A DNA stretch of 64,000 nucleotides, from IMG/VR virus record IMGVR_UViG_3300046167_000921, positions 62,001 to 126,000 of that record; one strand, written 5' to 3'. Below the pieces are notes generated by a model. That model was not told the origin of the DNA. It made no database searches and was given only the letters and a program-made list of their open reading frames with translations. Positions 16,819-25,701 of this stretch are shown piece after piece; position 1 is the first letter of the stretch; every line of letters begins with the position of its first letter. The stretch is from a virus. The position numbers and the translations under genes are program-made.

Positions 16819-17793
16819 ATGATTAATCTTATCTGGAGGACAGATGTACACATGGCCGACAAGACTCCAAGAAGGAGATTAGGCTCTTGGACAACAGATG
16901 TCGTGAGAAAACTTAAGTGGGTCGGTGAACTAGCAAAAGAAACAGGGGCAAATGCTGTCTTAGACGGCGGTGACTTCTTTGATGTTAAGTCACCCTCCAA
17001 GAACTCACACTCTCTCGTTAGAGAGGCATTTAACGCCCACAGCGATTACCCTTGCCCTGTCTATGGATTAGTGGGCAATCACGATGTTAAGTACGGTAAG
17101 TACGAATACCTGCCTGAGCAACCGCTAGGGGTCTTGTTCTCCTCTGGTGTCTTTAAGGAGTTTGGCGATAACAAGGAGATTGTCTTTGAAGAAGACGGAG
17201 TAAAAGTCAGAGTAGTTGGGATACCATATCACGGAACTTTGTATGACTTTGAAAGACTATCCTCTGTGGAAAGAGGAGATGAAGACTACCTCTTAGTTGC
17301 TTGTCACCTCTTGGCTCGAAAAGGTAAGACAGGGACGATGTTTGAAGGGGAAGATATAGTAGGATATGACTTCCTAGACACGGTCTCTCAGGTAGATGGA
17401 TGGTTCTTCGGGCATTGGCATAAAGATCAGGGAGTCGTGAAGCTTCCTAACGGAGCTACCGTAGTAAATGTAGGTTCGCTCACAAGAGGCTCTCTACACC
17501 TAGACGACCTTGATCGGAAGCCCTGTGTGGTAGAGGTCAAGATGACCAAAGAGAGTATCGAGTTCGTTAGGCACAATGTGCCTGTGAGACCCGCATCTGA
17601 GTGCTTCAAGATAGAAGAGGCAGTAAGAGAAAAAGACGACAGCCAGAGAATGACTGACATAGTGGATCGAATGAAGAAGATCGCGACACAAGGCTGGACA
17701 GAATTAACATTAAAAGAGCGAGTAATGTCCATTAGCACGGCATCTAATGGTGCGAAGGAGCTTGCTAACTCTTATTTAGACAAGGTAACTTAA
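16819..17793 (+). CDS. sbcD: SbcD/Mre11-like exonuclease
   Basis: A 324-residue calcineurin-type metallophosphoesterase with the Mre11/SbcD motif order: DVH near 9-11, GGDFFD near 50-55, GNHD at 86-89, ACHLL near 165 and GHWH near 200. These residues bind two manganese ions. With Rad50 (split genes at 8644 and 60739) it should process DNA ends and hairpins for recombination or degrade host DNA. The unrelated gene at 17796 follows 2 nt after its stop. Confidence 0.9.
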   Translation: MINLIWRTDVHMADKTPRRRLGSWTTDVVRKLKWVGELAKETGANAVLDGGDFFDVKSPSKNSHSLVREAFNAHSDYPCPVYGLVGNHDVKYGKYEYLPEQPLGVLFSSGVFKEFGDNKEIVFEEDGVKVRVVGIPYHGTLYDFERLSSVERGDEDYLLVACHLLARKGKTGTMFEGEDIVGYDFLDTVSQVDGWFFGHWHKDQGVVKLPNGATVVNVGSLTRGSLHLDDLDRKPCVVEVKMTKESIEFVRHNVPVRPASECFKIEEAVREKDDSQRMTDIVDRMKKIATQGWTELTLKERVMSISTASNGAKELANSYLDKVT

Positions 17794-17795
17794 AT

Positions 17796-18305
17796 ATGAT
17801 TGTAAGTGAAAGAAACAAAGAAGGGTTATTAGAGGATCTCGGAAAGTACCTTCAAGAGTACCTGAGCCTCTCACAGAAGATCTCGTTCAACGGAAACAAG
17901 TCCGACAGGGCGGACTTGAACGAGTATGCAAGCACGATTCTCGATGTCCTGACACAAAAGTCTTTGTCGGGCAAGTCTCTAGAGTGGGATTACGAGAAGT
18001 TCCGTGAGGCGAAAGGAGGCTGGGTTGAGACAGGAGCTTCTGTAGAGGAGATCATTGAAACAGTAACCTATAACATAGGTGTGTATGAAGGCTCTTTGAG
18101 TACAGGAGAGAAGTGGGAAGTAGAAGAGATGAAGTCTAATGAAATCACCTTCGCCCCTGTACTCTCAGACATAACCGTCAAGCTCAGCGATCTCTCTGAG
18201 CTTAAAGAGAACTACCCTCAGATTAAGAACATTCACTTAGTTAGCGACGCTAAATTGGGAGAGGTCAACATTCGCCTCAAGCTCTTTTTGGACGGATGCG
18301 ACTAA
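17796..18305 (+). CDS. Unrecognised 169-residue protein
   Basis: Starts 2 nt after the sbcD stop, so it is operonic. It is acidic and helical (MIVSERNKEGLLEDLGKYLQ) with no recognised motif. Its last 69 nt overlap the 3' end of the convergent gene at 18237-19685, unusually long for this otherwise compact genome. An accessory factor for the Mre11-like nuclease is possible from context only. Confidence 0.6.
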   Translation: MIVSERNKEGLLEDLGKYLQEYLSLSQKISFNGNKSDRADLNEYASTILDVLTQKSLSGKSLEWDYEKFREAKGGWVETGASVEEIIETVTYNIGVYEGSLSTGEKWEVEEMKSNEITFAPVLSDITVKLSDLSELKENYPQIKNIHLVSDAKLGEVNIRLKLFLDGCD

Positions 18306-19685
18306 AGCAGAGTTCATTTGAACGTGTTCCTTGATCTCCTCATCAATAGGTTCTTCACCTGAGAGAATCTTGTATATCAAGGTGGCTCCTTCTCCGTTCT
18401 TCATATAGTCTTCAAGATCAGCCTTTAATGTGAGCATGGCTTTAGCTTGTACTATCTTTAGGGATATAGGAAGTGAAGCAGATGACCCTTTTTTGCCTCC
18501 TCCTGAAAACTTGTTCTTTATAGCGGTGAACATGTTCGCCATGCCTTCAGTCGCTTTGTCATACCACACTTCAGCCTCGTCGAAGAATTTCTTGCCTGCT
18601 TGGTCTGACATAGTTCCAGATAGATAGAGACCTTTCTCAATAGCGGGTCGTACTTCTAGCTGAAACTCCTTATGCACCTCTAGCATCTGATCTTTCATCT
18701 CTTTCCAACTCAGATCTGGGTTGTCCATGATGTCCTGAATCTTCTCGTTATACCGAGACTCCATTTTTTCGGGTGTTACGGCACCCGCAAAGATGTCTTG
18801 AGTTACGAGCTTGAATTGATTTGTACTTCGACCATCAAAAAACTTTTTCAACGCCGTCCCAAACACTATAGCTATCACGGTAGATATCAAAAATCCTGTC
18901 CCTTTAGCTAACAAACCTTCGCTCTGGCCGATAAAAAGTTTTGCAATAAATCCATTGAGACTACCCCCTAATCCGGGGATGATTCCGAAGTGACTTATTA
19001 TAAGGAAAATGCCAAAGGGTAATATCACCCTTAACAGCATATCTTGAGCCCAAACAGCGGCAATAGAAAGAACCTCGACAGATTGATCGAACGCTTTCAA
19101 GAAACTGGTCTTGAAGAGTTCGAAATTTTTGCTTGGACTCAACTTCTGATCACTAGCTCTCCAATCATCAACAAAACTCTTCAAGGCGAGAGGGACGCTC
19201 TTAAGAGCATTCAGACCGACAAAGACGAATTTTGAGACAATACCCCTAGTAATGCCAAGAAAGAGTGCTTTGTGCCAGCTTCGTTCATAACCAGGGGTCT
19301 TGAACGCACTACGAACACCCTCTGCGATTTGAATCACATCTGCCTCGTAGAGCTCTATCTCACTTGAAGGAGCACGGATACGGTCTTCATCATAGATCAA
19401 TATCTGTAGTTCGTAAAAGTCCTCGGCCTCTTTGAGTTCTATCGTCTCCTTGGTGATCTCTCCCGCTTTAAACTTTGGATACCACGAACCTATCTTTTGC
19501 TGGGCATACCTCTTCTTCTGGAGCAGTGGGTATTCCTTCTCGGCTCTCTCCTCTTCTATTTCAAACCAGCCTCGAAGAACCCAATACCCTATTGTCTCGC
19601 CTTTTCTATAAGGGTGAGGACCCCTCCAAGATTTCATGGCGTCGTCAAAGGGTGCCCATTCTTTTTTTGTTAGATTCACGATCAT
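18237..19685 (-). CDS. Predicted membrane-associated protein (482 aa)
   Basis: Residues ~215-245 (ILPFGIFLIISHFGIIPGLG) and ~263-283 (GFLISTVIAIVFGTALKKFF) are strongly hydrophobic and look like two membrane segments or an amphipathic hairpin. The N-terminal ~150 residues are charged, and the C-terminal ~180 residues are helical with glycine- and serine-rich linkers. No family is recognised. A virion internal protein, an ejection protein or an inner-membrane factor are all possible. AAAGG precedes the start. Confidence 0.65.
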   Translation of the reverse strand: MIVNLTKKEWAPFDDAMKSWRGPHPYRKGETIGYWVLRGWFEIEEERAEKEYPLLQKKRYAQQKIGSWYPKFKAGEITKETIELKEAEDFYELQILIYDEDRIRAPSSEIELYEADVIQIAEGVRSAFKTPGYERSWHKALFLGITRGIVSKFVFVGLNALKSVPLALKSFVDDWRASDQKLSPSKNFELFKTSFLKAFDQSVEVLSIAAVWAQDMLLRVILPFGIFLIISHFGIIPGLGGSLNGFIAKLFIGQSEGLLAKGTGFLISTVIAIVFGTALKKFFDGRSTNQFKLVTQDIFAGAVTPEKMESRYNEKIQDIMDNPDLSWKEMKDQMLEVHKEFQLEVRPAIEKGLYLSGTMSDQAGKKFFDEAEVWYDKATEGMANMFTAIKNKFSGGGKKGSSASLPISLKIVQAKAMLTLKADLEDYMKNGEGATLIYKILSGEEPIDEEIKEHVQMNSALVASVQKELEANVDLSQFSVAN

Positions 19686-19736
19686 AGCAGTAGCCTTTCT
19701 GGTTTTTGGTATACGTCACTCATAAAGAAACAAAAA

Positions 19737-20108
19737 CTAAACCTTCCACTTTGGGTCTACTACCCAAGGATGGTTGACTCCTTCTCCCCTACATAAGGGA
19801 GAGTCTTTAACCGACCAATGACACCTAGCTTTACTTCTCTTGCCCTTCTTGAGTGCATGTTCTGCTTTCAAGGCTTCAGATCGAGATGTGTAAGGGCCAT
19901 AACAAGCACGGGCGACCCAAGGACGATGTTTAGAGGTATATTTACCACCTTTGGGATTTCCTTGTTTACCATTAGCGTAGAGTCCGTTATGTTCTCGAAG
20001 CCTTCGTGCGGGATCTGTGGTCATACCGACGTAGAAAAAGCCTGGTAAAGGCTTGCCTTTCTTACCCACCCTAACATTCTCGCTCTGTATAACATACACC
20101 CAATACAT
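19737..20108 (-). CDS. GIY-YIG endonuclease-domain protein
   Basis: A 123-residue protein carrying the GIY-YIG core: WVYVIQS, then FFYVGMTTDPARRLREHN with the catalytic arginine region, then ARACYGPYTSRSEALKAEHA and a KKGKRSKAR basic helix. It resembles the short YhbQ/SLX1-type nucleases. These proteins nick or cut branched or specific DNA. It stands alone, so it could be a homing nuclease relic or a phage recombination enzyme. AAAGGAG precedes the ATG. Confidence 0.85.
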   Translation of the reverse strand: MYWVYVIQSENVRVGKKGKPLPGFFYVGMTTDPARRLREHNGLYANGKQGNPKGGKYTSKHRPWVARACYGPYTSRSEALKAEHALKKGKRSKARCHWSVKDSPLCRGEGVNHPWVVDPKWKV

Positions 20109-20131
20109 ATTTACTCCTTTTGAGGTCTGAC

Positions 20132-20590
20132 ATGAACACTGACGACATACTCAACTCGACAGCCCATTTTTTGAAAGAATACTTTGATATGGAAGATTGG
20201 AGTGTTGATGAAACTCCGCCTTCATTTACCCTCTTCAATCTTTATACGAAAGACGAAGAAGAGTGGGCATATCATTTCTTGCCCGTCAAAGACCTTTGTG
20301 GCGTCGAGCCTGAATTCTTGGCTCCGACTTTAAAGTCTGCACTTCACGAAAGCACCGAAGGAGAGAACCTTGCGTTTTTCGGGGTCTGTCAGGCTCCCGA
20401 AGGCGATCTCGAAGGCAGACTAGACCCCGAGTCAGAGTACTTCTTCCTTATACTGTATCTGGCAGACAAAGATTCCTTTTACGGTAGTCTTTATGATTTT
20501 GATATGGCTGAGCTAGGGTCTCTTGATGTGTTCCAAGCATTCCCAGAATTAATGGAGGTAGACTTCTCTACCGAAGATATTGTCCACTAA
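20132..20590 (+). CDS. Unrecognised acidic protein (152 aa)
   Basis: The start is set at the ATG at 20132 (MNTDDILNSTAHFLKEYFDM), 8 nt after a GAGG site. The protein is strongly acidic with many aromatic residues (DEEEWAYHFLPVKDLCGVEP). Such small acidic phage proteins sometimes mimic DNA or inhibit host enzymes, but nothing here proves that. Its 3' end overlaps the convergent peptidase gene by 23 nt. Confidence 0.6.
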   Translation: MNTDDILNSTAHFLKEYFDMEDWSVDETPPSFTLFNLYTKDEEEWAYHFLPVKDLCGVEPEFLAPTLKSALHESTEGENLAFFGVCQAPEGDLEGRLDPESEYFFLILYLADKDSFYGSLYDFDMAELGSLDVFQAFPELMEVDFSTEDIVH

Positions 20591-22046
20591 GGTATCTTCT
20601 AGTGATTTGGGAGGCTGACTTTTTCTTAGCTTCTTCATTTAGTTTACGGACGAAGTCCTTTGAGTTACGTTCGATGTCGCGGATCATATTTTTCACCTCT
20701 TTCATATAGCCTTTTTGATCAAACACCCCTTTTTCGTCTATGAACTTACCTATGGCTTTAGCTTCATCTTTACCGAATACGTTAAATACCGAACTGAGAG
20801 CTTCTTCAAGAACTTTCTCAGGGTCTACCTTAGCCCCCACCCTAACTCGGTCGAGTTCATTAAGCTGGAATAGGTTAGCGAATATTTCGGGGACTGTGAG
20901 TACAGCCCAAGCTCCGCCCGCCACCGCTTTCCCTGAAGCCGAGAGACCTGCATACATTAAGCCTGTCATGGTACTTACTCCAAACCTAGCCGTCTGATCT
21001 AAAAGAGATTTAGAAGCCTCCCCTAATGCTTCCATAGCCCCCTTTTTGGCTTTGACTAGACATTCCGACACCTTATGCTCCTCCCCCTTCTTCAACCGCC
21101 CTTTGAACATCTCTCCGACCGCGTAAGAAATATTCTCCTTCATACTATTAGTATTTTCTTCCGTGGGGTTGGCAAACTCACTGAAACCTTTAGAGAATGC
21201 TACTGAGGGCTTAGGTATCTTTCTTGAGAGATTTTTGGTCACATCTTTCAGTATGTCTAACGGAAAATGGATAACCTTCCCGACCAAGTTCTTACGAGTA
21301 TCGAAGACCTTGCGGTACTTTTTATCGTTCATGTCCATTTTTTTGTCGAGCCAAGTCTCAGTCGTTTTGTTTTTCTCTTCTTTATCCCGCTTCTTCAGGA
21401 AAGACTTTGCTTTGTCATGAAAGGGGCTATCAGGATCAGAGGCGTAACTCTTTACCGTAGACAGAGAAAGCTTTCGCCCTTGAAATCGAACTTTATCCGC
21501 ACCCGCATTACCCACAATAGAGGAGGCCATGACCTGTCTCCCTTCGGGAGTTATTTCTCGATCAATCATAAGTGCTGGTCGGCGTACAAGAAAGTTAGGC
21601 CACTTCTCAAACCATTTCGAATAGAACTCGTCCTCACACACCTCCCTTATCGTCTTGTCTGGATTAGGGATATTAGGATCTGCGATATGTACGATGTAAT
21701 TGCCTTTTTCACCTGTCACATCAAAGATGAGACTAGCGTGACTCCAATCCCTTCCTTCAGGATTCCATGCGATAAGAACAGGCTTTCCTTGGTCTGTCCA
21801 TTCTTTAACTTGGGTGAGTGTCGCAGGGGTAGTGAGCGTAGCTCTGCACCCAAAGTATTGAGCACAAGCTAATACTTCTTCCCACCTAGACCCTTGCATC
21901 GGTTTTGCACCTATGATTTCATTGACCTGCTCTTCTGTACATTTAACACCGAGTGCGTTCAGTGCCATGCAAGTAGAGGTCGAGACACAAGTGAATTGAG
22001 TCATCTGTCGGATTGGTGTTACGTTCGCTCTCGCGGATCTTCTCAT
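20568..22046 (-). CDS. C39-like cysteine peptidase fused to a long helical region
   Basis: The N-terminal ~140 residues match papain-like peptidase C39 domains: oxyanion Gln14, catalytic Cys20 (RQMTQFTCVSTST), GKPVLIAWN, His103 (WSHASLIFDV) and Asp123 (HIADPN). The rest is helical with a hydrophobic glycine- and alanine-rich patch (GLMYAGLSASGKAVAGGAWA). The C-terminus SASQITRRYLSGQYLR carries a motif shared with other proteins in the window. It could be a virion or maturation protease. An imperfect promoter hairpin covers the ribosome site. Confidence 0.7.
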   Translation of the reverse strand: MRRSARANVTPIRQMTQFTCVSTSTCMALNALGVKCTEEQVNEIIGAKPMQGSRWEEVLACAQYFGCRATLTTPATLTQVKEWTDQGKPVLIAWNPEGRDWSHASLIFDVTGEKGNYIVHIADPNIPNPDKTIREVCEDEFYSKWFEKWPNFLVRRPALMIDREITPEGRQVMASSIVGNAGADKVRFQGRKLSLSTVKSYASDPDSPFHDKAKSFLKKRDKEEKNKTTETWLDKKMDMNDKKYRKVFDTRKNLVGKVIHFPLDILKDVTKNLSRKIPKPSVAFSKGFSEFANPTEENTNSMKENISYAVGEMFKGRLKKGEEHKVSECLVKAKKGAMEALGEASKSLLDQTARFGVSTMTGLMYAGLSASGKAVAGGAWAVLTVPEIFANLFQLNELDRVRVGAKVDPEKVLEEALSSVFNVFGKDEAKAIGKFIDEKGVFDQKGYMKEVKNMIRDIERNSKDFVRKLNEEAKKKSASQITRRYLSGQYLR

Positions 22047-22050
22047 AATA

Positions 22051-22080
22051 CGCTCCCTTTTTATTTATTACGAAGAGGCG
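22051..22080 (-). promoter_or_regulatory. Imperfect SD-sequestering hairpin with TAATAAATA loop
   Basis: Plus-strand 22051-22059 and 22073-22080 pair over eight positions with one bulge and one wobble, covering the AAGGGAG ribosome site of the peptidase gene. The loop on the minus strand reads GTAATAAATAAA, close to the T4 late promoter core TATAAATA. Confidence 0.45.
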
Positions 22081-22095
22081 ACTATAAGTAAATTA

Positions 22096-22629
22096 TTAGA
22101 AAGGCGTATGGCTCAACACAGGATCTGGGTAGCTTTTTAAGAAGCGTGCAAAGTGGACTTGTGACACTCTAAGATTGAATATAGGGATATTACATAGATG
22201 TGCGGCACGAACCGCATACCTTGTGCCTCCTGACTCTTTCCCTACCATCAGAGGATCTCCCTCACAGTAGAAGACAACAAACTTAACAGGGTCTAACCTG
22301 TCAGGGTCGTCCCCGAAGATCTGGTACATATTCCTTATGATCAGAGATCGGGTGTAAGGCTTCATCCTGTTAAGAGGATACTCCCAGCATACCTCTTTAG
22401 CCTTTTCGACAGCCCATTCATGTTCTAGTATGTCTCTGGATCTTGAGAGCCATATCTGCTTTGAACCTTTTTCAATATCACACCCTGCCTCAAAAGCGGA
22501 GTCTGCTCCTTTAGCTCCCCCAGACCTCAAGACGAGTCCTTGACGAGAGCAAGCCCTCCCAATCTTCTGCATCATCTTGAGGCAGGTGTCGGGTGTGTTC
22601 CTATTTCCGATACCTGCGTAATAACTCAT
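22096..22629 (-). CDS. SLOG/DprA-like Rossmann-fold protein
   Basis: The N-terminus YAGIGNRNTPDTCLKMMQKI followed by LRSGGAKGADSAFEAG is the nucleotide-binding signature of the SLOG superfamily (DprA, LOG and TIR-associated sensors). A later GKESGGTRYAVRAA segment fits the second loop. Phage members are common and of unclear function; ligand binding or nucleotide hydrolase activity has been proposed for the superfamily. It is 177 residues, a single domain. A strong terminator precedes it, so it is probably expressed from read-through or its own promoter. Confidence 0.75.
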   Translation of the reverse strand: MSYYAGIGNRNTPDTCLKMMQKIGRACSRQGLVLRSGGAKGADSAFEAGCDIEKGSKQIWLSRSRDILEHEWAVEKAKEVCWEYPLNRMKPYTRSLIIRNMYQIFGDDPDRLDPVKFVVFYCEGDPLMVGKESGGTRYAVRAAHLCNIPIFNLRVSQVHFARFLKSYPDPVLSHTPF

Positions 22630-22649
22630 TTTACAAGTCCTTAAAAAAG

Positions 22650-22687
22650 AAGACCCCCCAACACCACAAAAGGTGAAGGGGGGTCTT
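22650..22687 (-). terminator. Intrinsic terminator after the candidate SSB gene
   Basis: Arms 22650-22659 (AAGACCCCCC) and 22678-22687 (GGGGGGTCTT) give a 10-bp GC-rich stem, with an inner CACC/GGTG stem at 22662-22665 and 22672-22675. On the minus strand the hairpin is followed by CTTTTTT. It sits between the SSB-like gene and the SLOG gene. Confidence 0.88.
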
Positions 22688-22737
22688 AAGTATCATCTGA
22701 AGGAGTCTAGGACTGTCCTTCGGACAGGAGACTCATC

Positions 22738-23496
22738 TTACTTGATGAGGTCGTCCAAGAGGTCTTCGGCTTCGAAGTTAGCTGTAAAACCACTTGCTGA
22801 AGCAGTAGGTGACCCGACAGAGTTGCTAGAACTCTGTGCGAACTTCTCAACAAGCTCATCATATGTGAAGACATTGACGAGGCTGTTGATAGATTCCTCA
22901 GCGAATTGCCCTCGTCTCACGATCTCGTTAAATACTTCAGGCTTGGTCTGCGATAGAACCCTCAAGAGACTCTCCTTGCGTGGGGTGAATGTCATCTGAT
23001 GCATGTCATTCGTCACGCTGATCTGAAGATCATGCTGAGAGAAGGGGTAGTCATGGACGAGTGCTTGAAGTTGCTGGAGCTTTGACTTCGTAAAGCCGTA
23101 GGTCTTGACTTGGAATTCTCCGTTTGAGAGGCGGTTCTTATCAACCTGACCCTTGTGGTCCAAAGGCCACAACACAAGTGTGGTGTATGCCTTGGTTTGA
23201 GCCTTCGCGGGTGATCCGTCGCGATTAGCGGGAATCCCCGGAATTGAAGCGAAGCGTGGCTCTTTGACGAGGAACTTCCCAACCCCACGACCACCCCACA
23301 TTGAAGTGAGTGCAGTCATATTTGGATTTGTGGGAACTTCATCATTCTCAAATTGAAGAGATCCCTCTTTGAGGCCTGGGAGTGAGATGAAAGAAACTCG
23401 GTACTGATCACCCTTCTTGGGCTTAAGCTCTGTTCCTTCGGTGTCTAGTGCGGGGGGCGTTTCTTTGCCGAGTGTAAACTCTGTGAATTCTGACAT
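22738..23496 (-). CDS. Candidate single-stranded DNA-binding protein
   Basis: A 252-residue protein. The body (GDQYRVSFISLPGLKEGSLQ, then aromatic- and lysine-bearing strands) is compatible with an OB-like core. The serine-rich linker and acidic amphipathic end (EAEDLLDDLIK) copy the layout of SSB and T4 gp32 C-termini that recruit partner proteins. No direct family match is recognised. A strong SD and a dedicated terminator suggest a highly expressed monocistronic gene, as expected for an SSB. Moderately confident inference. Confidence 0.5.
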   Translation of the reverse strand: MSEFTEFTLGKETPPALDTEGTELKPKKGDQYRVSFISLPGLKEGSLQFENDEVPTNPNMTALTSMWGGRGVGKFLVKEPRFASIPGIPANRDGSPAKAQTKAYTTLVLWPLDHKGQVDKNRLSNGEFQVKTYGFTKSKLQQLQALVHDYPFSQHDLQISVTNDMHQMTFTPRKESLLRVLSQTKPEVFNEIVRRGQFAEESINSLVNVFTYDELVEKFAQSSSNSVGSPTASASGFTANFEAEDLLDDLIK

Positions 23497-23602
23497 CAGA
23501 AATTCTCCTTGTATATGATAGAAATGAGCTCAGTGATGTTCAGACCATTCTGACTTCCATGTCGCTCAAGTTACTTATACAAAAGAAGACCGTTCCCACA
23601 AA

Positions 23603-23887
23603 TTATTTTCCACCTAGCCGAAAACTTATCTCTTCTTCACATATGAGAGCCAGCACCTCAATCAGAACATCCTTAAGAGTGGGGTACTTGACGACCTCGT
23701 TCAAAAACCACAGGTCTCCCTGTTTCTTCAAGTATAGGTCTTGACCACCGTGAGTTCTAATAGAAATCTTAGTGGGTGATCTAGACACCTTGACTCGTAG
23801 GGAAGTTTCGATGCTACCTCTAGGGATTGTACCTATGTCAGAGGCAAACAAACTTTTAACAATATCGAATGCCTCTGGAATAGTCAC
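23603..23887 (-). CDS. Small unrecognised protein (94 aa)
   Basis: Begins MTIPEAFDIVKSLFASDIGT and contains YLKKQGDLWFLNEVVKYPTL. It starts 4 nt after the preceding membrane-protein gene and is probably operonic. No motif is recognised. It ends about 106 bp before the SSB-like gene. Confidence 0.6.
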   Translation of the reverse strand: MTIPEAFDIVKSLFASDIGTIPRGSIETSLRVKVSRSPTKISIRTHGGQDLYLKKQGDLWFLNEVVKYPTLKDVLIEVLALICEEEISFRLGGK

Positions 23888-23890
23888 AGT

Positions 23891-24478
23891 CTACCTTACT
23901 TTCTTGTCTAGGCTAATATTAAGGTCATATTCCTTGCCTACAAACCAGCCAATAACAAACATCACTACTCCATAGAGGAGACTTCCGAGTAGGCCAGCTT
24001 CCTTATCGTGCGATGCAGATTTTCTAACCCCTATCACCTTAAACAGGTATTTGAGTACACAGCCTAGTATGAAGGTCGCTAGGCGAATGATATTTTTTCC
24101 AAGGAAGAAAATAAGTCCTGCATTTTTGCGGAGAGAGGCTCTACGGACAAGAGGGTTGTCGAGGACGATCTCTGGATTCTTCTTTGCTTTGATCAAGAAC
24201 TCCACCTGCTTGATAGGATTAGGGCCTACCTGAGCACTGAGCTCTTTCATAGCCTGCTCGTATTCGCGTGTCTTTGACACCTTTATGTAACTCTGGGCTA
24301 TTTTTTTAGGAGACCCTGCTCTTTTGAACGTTGAGGCGACATCCCGTTGCACACGCTTGAAGATTTCGATCTTCTCTTTGATCTTCTCTTTCACATCGGA
24401 GAGAAATGCTTGCCTCTCAAGTTGAGCGATCCTATTTTCAAGAACGGCGATTTTCTGTGATGCTGTTAGTTGTCTCAT
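23891..24478 (-). CDS. Small membrane protein with N-terminal coiled-coil tag
   Basis: The start is set at the ATG at 24478 (MRQLTASQKIAVLENRIAQL) behind AAAGGG; a GTG at 24502 is less likely. The first 30 residues form a coiled coil containing RIAQLERQAF, a motif shared with the pentapeptide proteins at 28739 and 29038. Two hydrophobic segments follow near 125-145 (IFFLGKNIIRLATFILGCVL) and 170-188 (LLGSLLYGVVMFVIGWFVG). Function is unknown; it is likely membrane-inserted. Confidence 0.65.
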   Translation of the reverse strand: MRQLTASQKIAVLENRIAQLERQAFLSDVKEKIKEKIEIFKRVQRDVASTFKRAGSPKKIAQSYIKVSKTREYEQAMKELSAQVGPNPIKQVEFLIKAKKNPEIVLDNPLVRRASLRKNAGLIFFLGKNIIRLATFILGCVLKYLFKVIGVRKSASHDKEAGLLGSLLYGVVMFVIGWFVGKEYDLNISLDKKVR

Positions 24479-24529
24479 GCTGTTACCCTTTCTTAGGTTC
24501 ACATGAGAGGGGGGGGTATAAAAGAACGA

Positions 24530-25072
24530 TTACATTTCTTCGATCTCTTGCCTGAAGTCATCAGCCCAGTCTTCAATGTCCTTTCCAAAGGTCTTTAAGA
24601 GACGGCGGCCGTCAGGAGATGAAGAGAAGAGTTTCCAGCCCAGATTACTTTTAATGCGACCTGCGTCCAAGTAAGCTTTAAGTTTTTTAACGTCAAGCTT
24701 GTCTCCTTGCTTTCGCAGAGAGATCAAGATAACGGGGTTCTTTGGGGTCTCTGGGATTTTCCTGAAGATTATGGAGAGACAGAATTTATTGTGTCTGAAG
24801 TCTACCACATAATCAAAGATCTCTACCCTAGACCCTTTTCTGCGACCTGCGAAGTTAGAGAACACAGAGTAATACTTCATCAAATGGGTAGAAAACGTGT
24901 CTCCTACCTGATCTGTAGGGTCATCAAAAGTCTCTTCGAAATCTCTTTCGTAAGGTTCCGCTTGTTCGTCAAGCCAATCTTGGAATCCTTCTTCGATACT
25001 TGTTATAAGAGTCTCAGATATGCTGTCCGCAACTCGCTTCGATTTGCCGAACAAGTTTCTTATGTACTTCAT
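24530..25072 (-). CDS. Unrecognised 180-residue protein
   Basis: Begins MKYIRNLFGKSKRVADSISE, with an amphipathic basic N-terminus, then an acidic section (ERDFEETFDDPTDQ) and a beta-rich middle (FDYVVDFRHNKFCLSIIFRK). It ends with an acidic helix. No family is recognised. It diverges from the deoxynucleoside kinase gene over ~60 bp of AT-rich DNA containing TTAATATTAA. Confidence 0.6.
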   Translation of the reverse strand: MKYIRNLFGKSKRVADSISETLITSIEEGFQDWLDEQAEPYERDFEETFDDPTDQVGDTFSTHLMKYYSVFSNFAGRRKGSRVEIFDYVVDFRHNKFCLSIIFRKIPETPKNPVILISLRKQGDKLDVKKLKAYLDAGRIKSNLGWKLFSSSPDGRRLLKTFGKDIEDWADDFRQEIEEM

Positions 25073-25131
25073 AGGTGGTTGCCTTTCATCGTTGGTATGA
25101 ATTAATATTAACTAACTATAAGGAGTCTAAT

Positions 25132-25701
25132 GTGAGAGTTGTTGTTGAGGGGTTGATTGGTGTAGGTAAGTCCACGTTTACAACAGAAGCGAGTAGGATT
25201 CTCCAGCTTCAAGCTCAATATGAGTCTGTGGATGATAATCCTTTCTTAAGCAAGTTCTATGAAGACACCCACAGATGGGGCTACACTCTTCAGATGCACT
25301 TCTTATATGACAGACTAGATAAGCACATGACTAAGGACATGATATTAGACAGATCTATCTGGGGAGATCTCTGTTTCGCCAATATCCTGTTTCAAGATGG
25401 AATACTTACCGAAGATGAGCATCAATCCTATATCAAGCATTTTCAGATCGCTCAGGCGTTTGTGCCTCATGTAGATTATTGCATACATCTTCATATTGAA
25501 GTTGAAGAAGCACAAAAAAGAATAGCCAAGAGGGGTCGTGACTTTGAGTCTGGGATCACTGCTGACTATTTACATAAGTTACAGGATCAACTCGATCAGT
25601 TACCCTCTTGGCTACCCAAGAGTACTCAATATATTAGAGTTGATTGGGAAGATATGACTCTCCCTGAGATGAGGAAGAAGATTGAATCAATCCCTATTTG
25701 A
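25132..25701 (+). CDS. Deoxynucleoside kinase
   Basis: The GTG at 25132 is chosen (AAGGAG 6 nt upstream; the preceding ATG runs into a stop). The 189-residue protein has the dNK P-loop EGLIGVGKST, the DRSIWGD motif corresponding to the DRS substrate motif, and the RIAKRGRDFE lid arginines. The family phosphorylates deoxynucleosides (dA, dG, dC or T) for salvage. It adds to the NrdA/B and ThyX nucleotide supply. Its end overlaps the convergent gene by 8 nt. Confidence 0.88.
   Translation: MRVVVEGLIGVGKSTFTTEASRILQLQAQYESVDDNPFLSKFYEDTHRWGYTLQMHFLYDRLDKHMTKDMILDRSIWGDLCFANILFQDGILTEDEHQSYIKHFQIAQAFVPHVDYCIHLHIEVEEAQKRIAKRGRDFESGITADYLHKLQDQLDQLPSWLPKSTQYIRVDWEDMTLPEMRKKIESIPI

Noticed and set aside
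21267-21872. 201-codon plus-strand ORF opposite the C39-like peptidase gene
   Set aside because: It is entirely antisense to a gene with clear catalytic motifs, has no ribosome site and is cysteine/arginine-rich in a way typical of reverse-frame translation.
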